From Blattamonas nauphoetae (Eukaryota; Preaxostyla; Oxymonadida), in assembly GCA_033064195.1 (NCBI GenBank), contig JARBJD010000099.1, positions 166,128 through 230,127 of the forward strand: a DNA stretch of 64,000 nt, given 5' to 3'. The position numbers and the translations under genes are program-made. Of this stretch, positions 36,633 through 48,371 are shown in pieces; position 1 is the first letter of the stretch; every line of letters begins with the position of its first letter. The notes beneath the pieces are model-generated. The model worked only from the letters and a program-made list of their open reading frames with translations, ran no database searches and had not been told where the DNA came from.

Positions 36633-38415
36633 ATGGATTCATCGTTGGACGTGTGAATTCTTCATCATTCATTCTGGATATAGAACATCGATAGACTCCT
36701 TGCATCGCGAATATTTTCTGCCTTTAAGTTTTGCAGGACGTTGGAAACCTTCAGCGATACTGTCGAAGAGTCATTTCTTGCTGAAATTGTTGAGCCATCT
36801 CATTTCTGTTCTGTAACAAAAGCATTCGTCAACTTTCTCCCTCAAACATTCTTCACTCACTATGAACCCAAAGAATTGACACTCACTGAAGCAGTTTCGT
36901 ACTATAACAATATTATTTCTCTTGTCTATAGTTTGTACTATCTTGTTTCTCACCTTATATTCAGTGCTCCCTCAATCATTCATCCTTGACTCAAACCTAC
37001 TCAAAATGAAAAAAAATCTCACAAAACTGTTTGATGGGATTACTGTCATTTTGATGTTTGCTGAGTCGCATGATTTATATCATACGACCCCAAACACGCA
37101 AATCCCAAATATTTTCCATATTTACGCACGACATCTCCTCAAATATGATTCTCCTCCGTTTATCACACTTCCTGTTGTCAACGTGGAAGATGTTTTGGCG
37201 TTCTGCGAGAATCCTGACTGCCCAGGATCTGCTCTTTCTCTCACCTCTCACTCAATGAATTCGTTCTCCTCAACTCTCCATTCCTTCATCCTTCCGCCGC
37301 TTCCCCCACATCCATCGGTGTATTCGTCGACTCTTTCTCCTCCAGGGTCTGTCCCTCTCTCTCAGTCAGCCACGATGGAAAGCCAAATCCTTCTCTGTGA
37401 GGAGCCTGTCCTCGATCGAGCGTCTCCACAAGTCGATCGTTCCTTGACACGGCAGACAACCCTTTCTCGCTCCACTACCGTCACTTCCAAAGACCAACAC
37501 GAATCTCTCTTCATGCTGACAGAACGCAGCTGCCCACAAACTCTCCCTGTCTCCCTGAAATCGACGTGCAACTCGTCCATCATCCCTCGAACTCTGCTTT
37601 CCTCTGTCGGCGAAGAGACAATCCGCCAGAATTGGTTTGCAGGGCAGCTTCAGCGGCAGATGGGGGGTGGGTTTGGAGATACCCCGATGCACGACGCGGG
37701 TGGCCCGAAGAACCAGATCATGTTCGAAGACAAGACGAGGATGGACGGGCTGTCTCCCCTCTCTTCTGTTCTCCGGAGAATGGGCATCGGGGCAGGAGAC
37801 CTCACCGGCGTGAAGTCTCCACCTGTGTCCCCACCAGATTCCGACGTGTTCGCTCTCTCCGACGACGACATGAACCTCGCCGACCTCTGTCTGCCTCCGC
37901 TCTCACCTGACTCCTGGGAGTCGACTTCCCCAACCGCTCTTCCCTTCATTCACATCCCCTGCCCGTCGTCTATGCAACCTCGACTGTCGTTCCCAGGCAA
38001 TGCTAGCACTCCTATCTGCATCAGGACTCCTCAGTCATCATCTGTCCCTCAGTCCCTTCCCCTCCTCTCCGCCGAATCTTCTCCCGTCCCGCCTCGTCCA
38101 TCTGCCCCGTCTCTCCCGCCTGTTCTGGAGACTGACACCCAAACACCGCCCGTTTCTCACAAGCCACCATCAATGCGTCGGTGGTGGGTGTTCGGAGTGC
38201 TTGTCGTTTTTGTGTGCATCTGTGCGGTGTTGGGAATCGTCGTCATCGCACGCCGACGACAGCCGCTTGGGACTGCTTTGAAACCGCCCTGTCAACCTCG
38301 TTTTGTCCACGCACCCGACGTCCCGATTATCAATCAAGATCGTTGTCTCTACCAGCACCTCGTCGAGCATCAGCAGGGTTCTGAACACTCTCCACAACTT
38401 ATCTCTTACGGGTGA
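36633..38415 (+). CDS. single-pass membrane protein with disordered middle
   Basis: Exons 36633..36652, 36737..36930 and 36965..38415 give 554 residues in frame. The N-terminal 130 or so residues look helical and folded (FLAEIVEPSHFCSVTKAFV, LTEAVSYYNNII, KKNLTKLFDGITVILMFAE). A Ser/Pro-rich segment of about 320 residues follows, and one strong membrane helix lies near the C-terminus (38.18-38.26 kb, WWVFGVLVVFVCICAVLGIVV) followed by RRR. About 45 residues come after it. With no signal peptide and a positive stop-transfer side, a tail-anchored-like or type II topology is possible. No family is recognised. Confidence 0.65.
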
Positions 38416-38551
38416 ATGTCTTTTTTCCATTATTCGACTACATTTCATCAGATAATCAAATGATGACCTGCATTTCGATTGTTTTGATGAATACTCTTGC
38501 AATTATTGTGCTCAAATGATGAATTTAGTGAAGTGGACTGGAAAACAAAGA

Positions 38552-40306
38552 CTACTCAAAGAGGAAGAAGTATTGCATGCCACAGTGACAGTAGTGCTTC
38601 GTGAGCATGCCTTGCGGGAATGTTGTGTCGGCAGAGTACTTCACCACGTTCTCCGACACGTCCACAGTCTCCTCCTGCTCGCCAGCCTTCGCGTTCCCCA
38701 CAAAATAGAACCGCCCGTCGTCCTTGTAGTACACCATGCTGTCCTCTGTCGGCAGAAGCACCTCCTTCAGCCGCGACACCGGAAACGGCAGCTGGTGCAC
38801 AAACTTCGGCCTTCCCAAGTCCCCAGGATATGCTGCAATCGACCGCTCGCCCTGAAACACCAACACACGCCCACTCTCCGTCACATACACATCCCGAACA
38901 AAGTGCGCCATCGACACAATCTTCTCCCCTCCAAAGAACTTCCCCCTGTCCAGCGGCGTGAACAGGAACGAGTCGCTCTTCTCCGGCGCCTCGTACGTCC
39001 GTGCAAACACTGTCCCGTCCGCCATCAGGAACGTCCGCATCCGCCGGAAGTACTTCACCGGCTTGAACACCCCAAACAGCCCGAAGTCCCCCACCGTCTC
39101 CGCCACCTCCCCGCGCAGCGCTGCCACATACTTCGGCCTGAACCGCGCCGAGTCCGTCAGCTCCAGCAGCCCGTCCCCAGCCATCTGGCCTGCCTCGGGG
39201 TGCGACAGGAAGTCTTGCCTGCATCCAGTCAGGAACACCGCCCCGTTCTCCAGAATGTAATACTGCCGCAGGTCCTCAAAGTAGAACGACCGCACACGCG
39301 ACGGGCCCAGCGAGCTTGGAACCAGCCCCGACTCGTCGTCGAACGGCGCAAACGTCTTGAAGACCTCGCTTTCTTCCCAAGTCCCATTCTCCGTCATTCC
39401 ACGGAACCACAGCTGCCCTCGCTCCGTCTGGATAATCGTGAATGCTCCCTGCGTCTTGATCCGCACGTACTTTTCGTTCGCCGGAGGAAGCTCAATCGAG
39501 TCAATCCAACTTTGTGTCTTCGCAGCGTGTTTGTCTGCCTGTGCCCCCGTCAAAGAGATCGCCTGTTTGTGCAGCCTGTTCTTTCCATCAATGTAGATGA
39601 TCCCGTATGCAAAATACGAGCTGTTGCTGTCCAGACGGATGTTCTTGTGGATGACTCCCATCGACAGGATTCTCCGCGACTCCGTGTCCGTCACGTCTGT
39701 TGCCCTTGTGATGTCAAACACCGTTGTGGTGATATCGTCCTGATGGATCTGGTCTGGCTTCGGATTCAAGATAGCCGTCACGTTTGGGGCTCGTTTCACA
39801 ATCAGCGCTTTCGTTCCCGTCACATCTGCAGCTGCCGTCTCTGTGGACCACAAAAACCGAGGATGGCCAGTGAGATCGAATGTCTGATTACATGACCCCA
39901 GGAACTGGATATCCAACCATGAATCAAACAAAGAACCCAAACTGTCTGTAAGTCTCGCAGCGAACGCATCTCGTGAATAATATCCAACAAAACGTCTTGG
40001 CCCAATCCCAATAGACCCCCTCTCACATTGAACGTCGATGGATCCTTTGCCATTCCCAATTTGTGGTGTTGACGAGATCAACCCTCTTTTCCTCACTTCA
40101 TTCAACAAAACACAACAAACAATCCCAACAAAACGTGGATAAAGGCTGTTATGATGTGTAGTTGTCCTGTCCTCCTCGCTTTCTGTCCGTCCTCCACTTT
40201 TTCTTGTCCTATTTTGAAACTGAGGGAAACTAGCGATTCTTTTGTGTTTTCCGGTGAAAAAAAGGGATTTTAGGATGAATTTTGGCTTGTTTTTGCGAAA
40301 AAACAT
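38552..40306 (-). CDS. RCC1-like beta-propeller protein
   Basis: One open frame of about 584 residues. Blade-like repeats about 50 residues apart end in the same pattern: TERGQLWFRG, LENGAVFLTG, MADGTVFART, ESGRVLVFQG, DGRFYFVGN. This is the hydrophobic-x-G-x-hydrophobic-aromatic signature of RCC1/BLIP-II propellers. The RCC1 proteins known to act as Ran exchange factors have a stricter repeat, so only the fold is inferred. The first 100 residues are basic and carry a short hydrophobic stretch (FVGIVCCVLL) that may mark a signal anchor, or may be leader sequence if the true start is further in. GC content here (about 38.6-39.5 kb) is clearly higher than in the flanks. Confidence 0.55.
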   Translation of the reverse strand: MFFRKNKPKFILKSLFFTGKHKRIASFPQFQNRTRKSGGRTESEEDRTTTHHNSLYPRFVGIVCCVLLNEVRKRGLISSTPQIGNGKGSIDVQCERGSIGIGPRRFVGYYSRDAFAARLTDSLGSLFDSWLDIQFLGSCNQTFDLTGHPRFLWSTETAAADVTGTKALIVKRAPNVTAILNPKPDQIHQDDITTTVFDITRATDVTDTESRRILSMGVIHKNIRLDSNSSYFAYGIIYIDGKNRLHKQAISLTGAQADKHAAKTQSWIDSIELPPANEKYVRIKTQGAFTIIQTERGQLWFRGMTENGTWEESEVFKTFAPFDDESGLVPSSLGPSRVRSFYFEDLRQYYILENGAVFLTGCRQDFLSHPEAGQMAGDGLLELTDSARFRPKYVAALRGEVAETVGDFGLFGVFKPVKYFRRMRTFLMADGTVFARTYEAPEKSDSFLFTPLDRGKFFGGEKIVSMAHFVRDVYVTESGRVLVFQGERSIAAYPGDLGRPKFVHQLPFPVSRLKEVLLPTEDSMVYYKDDGRFYFVGNAKAGEQEETVDVSENVVKYSADTTFPQGMLTKHYCHCGMQYFFLFE

Positions 40307-40360
40307 GAAAGCCAACGACTTCGATGAGATAAATTATAGTAAGGGTTGATCACATAAGAT

Positions 40361-41268
40361 TCATCTCGAATACTCTTGTTTCCGATGAAATGATCCAAAA
40401 AACTGAATAGTAAAGAAGTTAGAAGGGTCCGGATGGATTTGTGACGAAGCAAGCACACTCCATCTCTTTGAAACCACTTTCTCAAGCTGTGTCGGGACAA
40501 ATGATACAAGATCGAGTGAAAATACTGTTAATTTCATCCATTGAACGTAAGCAATCTGGAGGAAGAGCTTGAAGTGTGTTAAGTTCGAATTGGACAGAAG
40601 GTGGAGAGGAGGGAGCAGGCGATCGTTGGAATGTTGAAGGTAGAACTGACAGAAGCGGGGGTTAGCTGGATTGATGATGCGATGTCGTGGGGAAGGGACA
40701 TATTGCTCACATAAAATTGAACAAGGAGTAGCAACAAACACCATCCACAAGGTGCGAGGTGGGTACACAGACTAGCCCATGAGGTGGGAGAGCGAAATTC
40801 CTGGGTGGCTGCGAACATTTGAAGATGAAAGTGCTGCTGAGGTTGCGATTATGTCCCATCTGCGTTGTCCGTGAATGTGCTGGCTGAGGTGGTTGGTGAA
40901 GCGAGTAACCGGTGAGGATGAGATGACAGTTCTGAGCTGACTCATCACGCAACAAATAGAGACTGAATCAGACGAATATCAGGTTGATTCTGTTCAGAGA
41001 GGCGACGAGACTATGGTTGGTCTGTGTCGTGTGCGCTGACGTGAGGGAGGAGTGGCTGTGGGTGAACGAGGTGTTCGAGCCCACGAGAGCTCCTCACAAG
41101 TCGCTGCGACAGTCAGACCTCATTCGACAGGGTCGAGCAGTGAGCCAGGCTCATTGTGTTCAGCAGGCGGGAAGAGAGGAGGGAGGACTCAACAGCGAGT
41201 TGGATGGGCACGACCTGATTATGTTCTGTCGGAGAAACAAGCAGCTGACCAAAATAACACTATTTATC
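40361..41268 (-). pseudogene. possible decayed coding region, unknown
   Basis: Minus-strand frames here hold protein-like stretches (for example WKTI-free helical text FKLFLQIAYVQWMKLTVFSL and SHLMG...YPPRTLWMVFV), but they change frame and contain stops that I could not resolve with GT-AG introns. They lie directly downstream of the ubiquitin-protease remnant on the same strand. They could be its helical C-terminal extension, as in large USP9X-type enzymes. I cannot name a product. Confidence 0.25.
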
Positions 41269-41389
41269 TCAACGCAGGTCGATGGGTGGAGTTGAACCGA
41301 CTGATTGATGAAAAGGCGGTCCTTTGTAGGAGCATTGGAGTTCGACAATTGCCCAGCCGATGTTTCCATCCATACACAACCAAGGATCA

Positions 41390-42770
41390 TCGATGAAAAC
41401 CACAATCGAGCAGTTTGAGATCATTGTCTTCGTCATCAGAGTTGATGTTGATTGTGTAGTCCTTCCATTTCTTGCCTCGTTGTTTTGGCATTCTATTCGG
41501 AGGCACTTGGGACGCCTTTTCGCTTTTCTTGTCGGCGAGATGCATGTTCGGTGGCTTCGTCTCTCCGTCGCCGCTGCTTGTGAAGGCACAACTCGTTTGG
41601 GTGTTGTCGGAGATGGATCAGAAGTTGAGAGTTGATTAGGGGTACTGGTATCAGCTGGTGTTGCTGTGTCTGTCGAGACGGATGTTGTTGTCTGCGAGTG
41701 AACATCGGTGACGACTTCAGTTTTTTCTCTTTCAACAGAAACGTCCTCTTCTTCCACACGGCGTGGTTCTCTCGCTCGTTCTTCAGAAAGGTTGAGCTGG
41801 AATAAACAGGCAGAGTTGGTATGGCATTGAGGAACGATTGTCATGTGAACTCTGTCTGGATGTGGACAATGTTCCGCTGAAGGATGGATGGAAGGTTGGA
41901 TTGGTTTCTCGTCTGCTTCACTCTCGTTCTGTTCTGTTTGTTTTGTGTCTTTCTTTCCTTTTCTATTGGGTTTTCCATTTTTTGTTTTTCTTTTGTTGAA
42001 CTCTTTCTCCACTTCTCTTTGTCCTTTGCTTGTTCTTCTCTTCCTCCTCTTCCACTTTTCCGCTGTTCTCCTTTTCCTTCCCATCATCCGCCTTCTTAAC
42101 TCCTCCCTCCACACCCACACCATCTGGCTTCCATCCCTCCTTCTCATTCATCTTCAGCGCTGGTGCAGGATCGAGGCTTCTCTCTGAATCTCTCTTCGCT
42201 GCAGTCAGCTCATCCTTGACCAGCTCTGTCTCTACCCGGCTGTAGATGAGGCGATACGCTCATGACTTGAAGGGATCGTTCGCATTGTCTGAACTTCGCT
42301 TTGTGTGACGCCCACCCTTGTTCTCCCTCACCAGCTGCTGTGGAGTGAGTGTGCCGTATGATTTCGGTGTGGCTTCGCTTTCCTCGATGATCGCACAGGA
42401 CGCGTCATTGCACAACACCCAGTCGCCGGTTTCGAAGTCGCGCACACAAACATAATACTGGCCTTGTTCTGTCGTCCCCGAGTGGAATGTCACTGAGGAG
42501 AGCTCGTAAAGGATCGGGTGGGGGTCGGGGGAGGCAACAAGGAAGGTGGGGAAGGGGTGGGAAGCGTCTCAATCATGGTTTTGTGAACCGCCTCGCGCTT
42601 CGACTCGCATGTGGCTCATGCATAGAGGTTGTCGCCAACGAGGCTCTCTGGAGCTGTAATCGTGTGGAAAAGATCAGAAAGAGAATCAGTGTCTGGAAAA
42701 ATGTCGTCGCGGCCGATATTTCCGCGAATGGGGAGGTTCATTTCGAGGAAGGGCTCAGAGTGAGATGTTC
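41390..42770 (-). pseudogene. 5'-truncated ubiquitin-specific protease (USP) remnant
   Basis: The C-terminal half of a USP (C19) catalytic domain is visible: SLVGDNLYA-stop-ATCESKREAVHKTMIETLP, then YELSSVTFHSGTTEQGQYYV, ETGDWVLCND, and AYRLIYSR, which is the final strand normally read as AYMLVYER. The N-terminal Cys box is absent; the preceding DNA belongs to another gene. The catalytic His of the GHY motif is Gln (GQYY). Two in-frame TGA codons interrupt it: one where the first Cys of a CxxC zinc pair is expected, one just before AYRLIY. A frame change sits near 42.53 kb. A Lys/Glu-rich tail follows to a terminal SDDEDNDL segment near 41.4 kb. Splicing could remove one or both TGAs, so a living non-catalytic gene cannot be excluded. 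Confidence 0.5.
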
Positions 42771-42811
42771 GTGAATGGCAAGTGAGGCATTAGGTGAAAA
42801 GACGGTATGAG

Positions 42812-44156
42812 TCATGGAAGAGAGTGTTGAGAAATGCCTCTCCTCTTTTCCCGTCTGCTTGATCGTTTGGAAGTGACACACACTCTCGATTCTTGCGAGG
42901 TTCTTATACAGAGAGATATTTGATGGCTTCCTGCACTGGACTCGCACTTGTGCATTGTGGAACTTTCCTTGAGAGGTGTTCGCTCAACAGCTTCGACTGG
43001 AGATTGTGGGCTGAAGTTGGAGGTCTCGACGTATTGTGGTTGATTGGCTGAGCAAAAACAAAGTTCGGATCACACACAGACACGAAGGTACTGGCTGTGT
43101 GGGAGTTTGCGGGTGATTTTTTGGTTGTTGACGGAGAGAGTGTCAGGAGGAGGGGAAGATGTTGGTTGGACAGTTGGTGGCGTCGTTTGAACTTGTGAAG
43201 GTTCAACTAAAGAAGAATTTGGAACATGTTGGAGAGAAGTTGGCATTGCGAGTGTGAAAGAGACAATTGGAGTGGGTTGAGCGAGGAAAACAAGTGACAG
43301 TGATGACATAATTGGATCATCCACTTTAAGAGTCTGTATTTGATATTGTGCATTTCCCATTTCATCCATCTCGACTTTTCTGCGTGTTCTGTAAACGTTT
43401 GTGTCGAACGTCGCACTGTAAAGAGAGTTGTGGAGTTCGAGTTGGCGATCGATGTTAAATCCGTTTGCCAGAGGTATCGTTATCATGGCGTGCTCCACCG
43501 CCGATTGGACTGGGGCATTCATAGCTGGGGCTTGTGAAATAGGGTATTTTTGAACTTTCGGGGAGATCAGTGGGGGTTGGACAGGATCGCTGGATTCTCA
43601 TCAGGAACCGTGTTGTGGAGGACGGAAATTGGTTCAGTCGGTCTAAAATTCCATTTTGAGCGGGAAAACGTGCGAGAGAGGAAGAATACACCCACGGAAA
43701 CGCCGAGAAGGACGAGCGCCCAAACGATCCACATGATGGAATTCAGCCGCGTCTTGTCGTTGCCAACGAATGAACATATAATGCCAATGAGATGAAAGAC
43801 TGCGATATCAGCGCACATTGCTGTGGAAACGCGTTGGTCATGTCTGTGAAGAATGGGAGCATGAAGAAGGAGTACCTGAAGAGGAGGAGAGATAGTGCGA
43901 GGCAAGCAACGGTTAGATATTGGGGGAATCGTCTGAGGAACATAATGAGGATGGAAATGGCCACGTTGGTCAACAAGACAAGTGTATTGATGATGCCTGT
44001 TTGGTCTGTGAAGTGTGATCAAGACATATATTCCAAATCAAGAAAGGGAAATAGAAAAATATGAGGGTAGAAACAATGGAGAGGCATACTGAGATACTGA
44101 ATCATCAATATCTCATTCCTTTCGGTCCAGATCAGATCTGGATTGTTGCAAGTCAT
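42812..44156 (-). CDS. multi-pass membrane protein with disordered cytoplasmic tail
   Basis: Exons traced: 44156..44090, 44005..43876, 43843 onward, and a last exon 43047..42812. The 84-, 32- and 36-bp introns were identified by frame restoration. An additional splice near 43.5-43.6 kb is needed but not placed. The protein starts MTCNNPDLIW. It has at least four hydrophobic segments (LVLLTNVAISILIMFL, YLTVACLALSLLLF, FHLIGIICSFVG, IMWIVWALVLLGVSVGVFFL) followed by a Pro/Thr/Ser/Gln-rich tail of about 250 residues. No family was recognised; a 7TM-like or small-channel protein is possible. Confidence 0.6.
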
Positions 44157-45234
44157 CCATTCCAGACTAATGAAGAGAAGTGAACGGAAAAAAGAGTAAA
44201 AACAATGGAATCACAAACTAATATGTTGTGATTTACATCTATCAACTGATTTAGTTGTCATTGACTGAGAATAGGAGAGTGAATGATGAGTCGAGCAGAT
44301 CTCCTCAAATTTTGCTTCAACGGAGATTAAAAAGTGGTATCACGGGACAAAAGAAGTGTTGAATGGAGTACGGACTTCAAATCGCGGGATAAGATGGCCT
44401 GAAAGATAAGAGATGACAAAGACAACTTGGCATGGGTGAGAGGATCAGATCAATCGGACATGACAGGACAGGACATGTCCGATTTGTCCTGTTTTGAGAT
44501 AAGTGTAGAAGTTGAACGAACTAATTCAGAGAAATCTACAGTGTGAATATAAGGTGCTTGTCCGATTTTGTCCTACTCTGTCCTCTCTTGGGCCGATCGT
44601 CCTCTAATCTCCTAATTAGGAGTTTGGAGGACAGAATTCCAGAAGCTCGTAATTCGCCACCGAACCGGTTTTCACGCACTTTAACGTCCGTTTTAATAAA
44701 ACTCGATGGGGATGCATTCATTTCGAAACATCAACTTCCTCTATATAGTCAAATAATAGCATGAACACATTGTGTGGTGGAGCTTCATTTTTCAGTCATT
44801 TTGAAGCATTCTCCGGTACTTTACATAACAGAATGGAGACAAGGAGTGGCTAACAAGTAGAGAGAAGGTGAATTCAGATGAAATGAACGCGTGAAAAGCT
44901 GAGTTTCTGAATCGGACAAGACCTCTGTCCTCTGTCCTCAAGATCTGGTGCTCTGTCCGTCCGCTACACATCATAAAAAGGCTGAGCAAGATCAAACTAA
45001 GATGCAAGTTGATCGTCGTTCACTCGTGCAAACATATCGTTCAAGATTGATTCTTGTTCAATCCAAGAAAGCCGTCGCGAATCAACTGCAAACAATAAAA
45101 GCAGAAAAATCACACTTTCGTAGATGCTCCGAGTTGGACTGTTTGGCGGATTGTGTTGTGGTGTGCGTTGTGACTCAGAGAATGTGTTATGTGCATGTTC
45201 GCCTTCAAAAATGGTGGTCACGTTCTCAAGAACA
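44157..45234. other. intergenic stretch with an 11-bp perfect inverted repeat
   Basis: No convincing gene is seen. The notable feature is 44452..44484: AATCGGACATG, an 11-base spacer, then CATGTCCGATT. The same core TCCGATT / AATCGGA recurs near 44.56 and 44.91 kb together with several GTCCT/AGGAC words. This may be a regulatory or protein-binding cluster upstream of the membrane-protein gene, or decayed repeat DNA. Confidence 0.4.
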
Positions 45235-46232
45235 TCCTCAAACGACTGAGCAAGAGTTCATGAGGGAGAGCTCCTCATGGTCGAAGGAGTCTCTGAGGGT
45301 ATAGTCGTCTCATCCGCAAGAAGACAGATATCAATTTCGAGGTCAGCATCTTGACTATACCCGTATAAGTTTGATCCTGCAAGCTAAAGGATCAACGAGA
45401 AATACAGGGAATGTGTCGCAATCAAAACACCGCGATTCAGTCAGGCGAAGCCGTGGATTCGAGAAGATGTCCCGAGTGAACTCCAGAGCACCAAAAAAGT
45501 CAAAAAAATGAATATTTGTCAACTAATCCCAAAAAAAACACTGGTGGAATGTTCGTAGGCAGCAGCGAATTAGATCGAATTTAGATCAAACCACAACTTT
45601 GTTCTTGGTCCACTTTTCTCCCGATTTTCTCATTTTTCTAACCCGGAAAATGATTCTACTCAAGACCAATAATAAAATTAAAATATGCTTCATTCTCTCG
45701 AAAAATGTTAGATTCACTTGACCTCCGTCGAAACTCGAGATTGGCAAAGTTCGTCATCTCTTAATCAAGTTGTGAACGACCAAACGCAAACTGCAATTTC
45801 TAAAATATGAGCAACGATGGGTGCAACTGTCTCTGATTGTATCACCCACTTCACTGGAACTATTGAGCAATAATAATACACCGAGAGTGAAATTAGAATA
45901 TTCCTCCTACCCAAGAAGAAAAAACAAAAATTGATCCATCCACTGTTTTTTAACTTTCGTGAAAAAAAGCTTTCAATGGTTTCACCGCTTGATATCGGTC
46001 TTGTAGTGCAGCTCCTGCTGTATCTGCCTCTTTTCCGAGCTTACTTTTGGTAAACAAATCGGTGCGGAAGAACGTTTTGTCTTTCCATCCACTTTTTTAA
46101 AGTTGGACTTGACTTCTGTCCCCCATTTATTTCGCTCTGTTGTTGATAAGGTCGATGCCGAAGTTATCTCGGAATCATCAACTTCGAATCGTAGTGAATA
46201 TTAAATTGTTCTAATCGTAAAAGTTAATGGTA

Positions 46233-46813
46233 GCGTCACCAATTAGTTCCATGTCAACAATTAGTGCTTTTTTCTGGAATAATCACTTTTGGTCAAACTA
46301 AGAAAAAAATAAAATTTTAGAATTGTTTTCCCACGCGATCCCGAGAAAAGCTTAAAATACGTTTTATAGCGAAACTCCACACATTTTCCACACTTTTGAC
46401 GTTCGTTTTTCCATAACCAGACATCCGTTTGAGACCGAAGACAAAGCATTATTTTCGTAAACATATCGATAAAAGACACTCAAAAAAACAAAATTTTTTC
46501 CCATGAAATTTTTCTCAGCGAAAAACAGCCTTTTTTCACATCTTCCCAGATACCCATATTTTTTTCCCAATTTTTTTCAAAATGTTCGTTTCACCAAAAA
46601 ACGTTTCTGTGGAAAATTTCATCAAAATCAATTCACAGGTTGTGAAGCAATGACGAGAACACATGAAAAAAGTGGTTGAAAAGAAATATTTTGAGGTTTT
46701 TTCGGGATCGCGTGGGCAAAAAATTCAAAAAATTTATTTTTTTCTTAGTTTGACCAAAAGCTCTTTTTCGAGAAAAAAGCACCAATGGTTGACAGGGAAC
46801 TAATTGGTGACGC
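46233..46813. mobile_element. MITE-like element, copy 1 (left arm)
   Basis: 581-bp element with long inverted ends: GCGTCACCAATTAGTTCC at the left and its reverse complement at the right, continuing inward through a shared TTTTGGTCAAACTAAGAAAA block for about 120 bp. It has no coding capacity. The mirror copy is at 50349..50929 with identical length. Confidence 0.8.
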
Positions 46814-47214
46814 CACTATAAGTCGCCAATTCTGTCTGAAAGTCTGTCATTCTAACAATACGAAAAAAGAGCAAACACAAACTTGATCCACCGATATGTA
46901 TGTCGTCGTTTGTTGCGGTTTGACGATGAATCAGAGAATGCTCTAGAGCTAAAATCGTAAACATTTCGAGATAGAATTTTCTTCTCGGGTCTTCTATTAT
47001 TCATCAATCTGGACATTTCTCCGAAATGTTCATCGCATATATTCTTTCCATGGCCAGGAAAGAAGAAGTTAACAACAGTTGGGATGTGAAGGAGTCTGTA
47101 TGAAAAGTTCGGAAGAAGGTGGATTACAACTTGGTGGCAGTGAAAGTGTGGGATATAATAGATATGTCATTAACCAGATTCTGTCAGCGACCCAGAATCT
47201 GGGGTTGAAACAAA

Positions 47215-47690
47215 CCATTTTGGTCAAACGAAGAGAAAAATAAAATTCGATAATTTTCTATCTTGGTGAATCGGAGAAATCCTCAAAAACCTCGTTTATG
47301 GCCCTTTTGGTATGTGTCCAAATCAGATCTCCACAACCCGTGGACCAATTAGGATGAAATTTTCCACAGAAACGTTTTTGGTGAACAGCGTTTTTGATAA
47401 AATTTTGAGAAAAAATGTCGGGTATTTGGGAAGTTGTAAAAACACCATTTTTCTGGACAAAACATTTTTGGGACAAAATTTTATTTTGTTGGTGAGTCTT
47501 TTTCGATATATTCACGATAAATGTGCTATTTATTTGGTTTAAAACGGATATCTGGTTGTGGAGATACGAGCTGAAAAAGTCTGAAAAATGTGTGCATTCT
47601 AGCTGTAAACAGTATTTTGAGGATTTCTCCGATTCCCCAGGGAATTGAATTCTCTAATTGTATTTTTTCTTAGTTGGACCATATCTCTAA
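47215..47690. mobile_element. MITE-like element, copy 2 (left arm, reverse orientation)
   Basis: About 0.48 kb bounded by TTTTGGTCAAACGAAGAG on the left and CTTAGTTGGACCA on the right. These are divergent versions of the subterminal block of the neighbouring elements. Internal sequence (around 47.40-47.48 kb) is the reverse complement of the corresponding middle of copies 1 and 3. The exact ends are uncertain. Confidence 0.6.
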
Positions 47691-47753
47691 GTTTTTGTGA
47701 AAATCTCGATTCATGGCGGGTTAATGAATTTCGGCGCCTTTCTGACGGCACTA

Positions 47754-48357
47754 TTCATAGTAGTGTCAATAATCCACGCCATGTCAATCATCCACGATCT
47801 GTTAAGGATAAATCACAATTGGTCCAACTAAGAAAAAAATAAAATTTTAGATTTATTTGACGACAAAAATTTGAGAGTGCCTCAAATCGCCCTATAGGAA
47901 AACACACACATTTTTTGAAACTTTTTCGGGTCATTTCTCCACGACCAGACGTCCGTTTTGGACCGAAGAAAAAGCGTTTTTATCGTATATATATCGATCA
48001 AAGACACTCCAAAAAAATAAAAAAATTTCCCATGATACTTTTCTGGGCGAAAAATAGCGTTTTTTCACATCGTCCCAGAGACCCATTCTTTTTTCTTGAA
48101 ATTTTTTTCAAAATATTCATTTCTCCAAACAAATGATTCTCCAAAAAATTGCATCAAAATCGGTTCACAGGTTGTGAAGATATTGCCGAAACACTTTTTG
48201 TTCTAAGGCAAAAAGGGGTATTTTGAGGTTTTCTCGGAATAGAGTCGAGATATAATTCTAAAATTTTATTTTTTTCTTAGTTGGTCCATTATGGCCCTAC
48301 ACCGAACAGAGCGTGGATTATTGATTTTCTTGGATTATTGACACTACGATATTGACA
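47754..48357. mobile_element. MITE-like element, copy 3 (left arm only)
   Basis: About 604 bp with ends TAGTGTCAATAATCCA and TGGATTATTGACACTA and the family's subterminal TTGGTCCAACTAAGAAAAAA block in inverted orientation at both sides. The matching position in the right arm (about 49385..49400) reads straight through without it, so it inserted after the palindrome formed. It has no coding capacity. Confidence 0.85.
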
Positions 48358-48371
48358 TATCTATAAACAAA

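Noticed and set aside
38556-39895. Long overlapping frames (both strands) in the 38.6-39.9 kb GC-rich part
   Set aside because: They are Arg/His/Gly-rich shadows of the RCC1-like propeller frame, whose repeated blade motifs show it is the real one.
43844-43875. Frameshift in the multi-pass membrane protein
   Set aside because: A 32-bp GTACTC...TTCACAG intron in the same size class as others explains the frame change, so the gene is not broken here.
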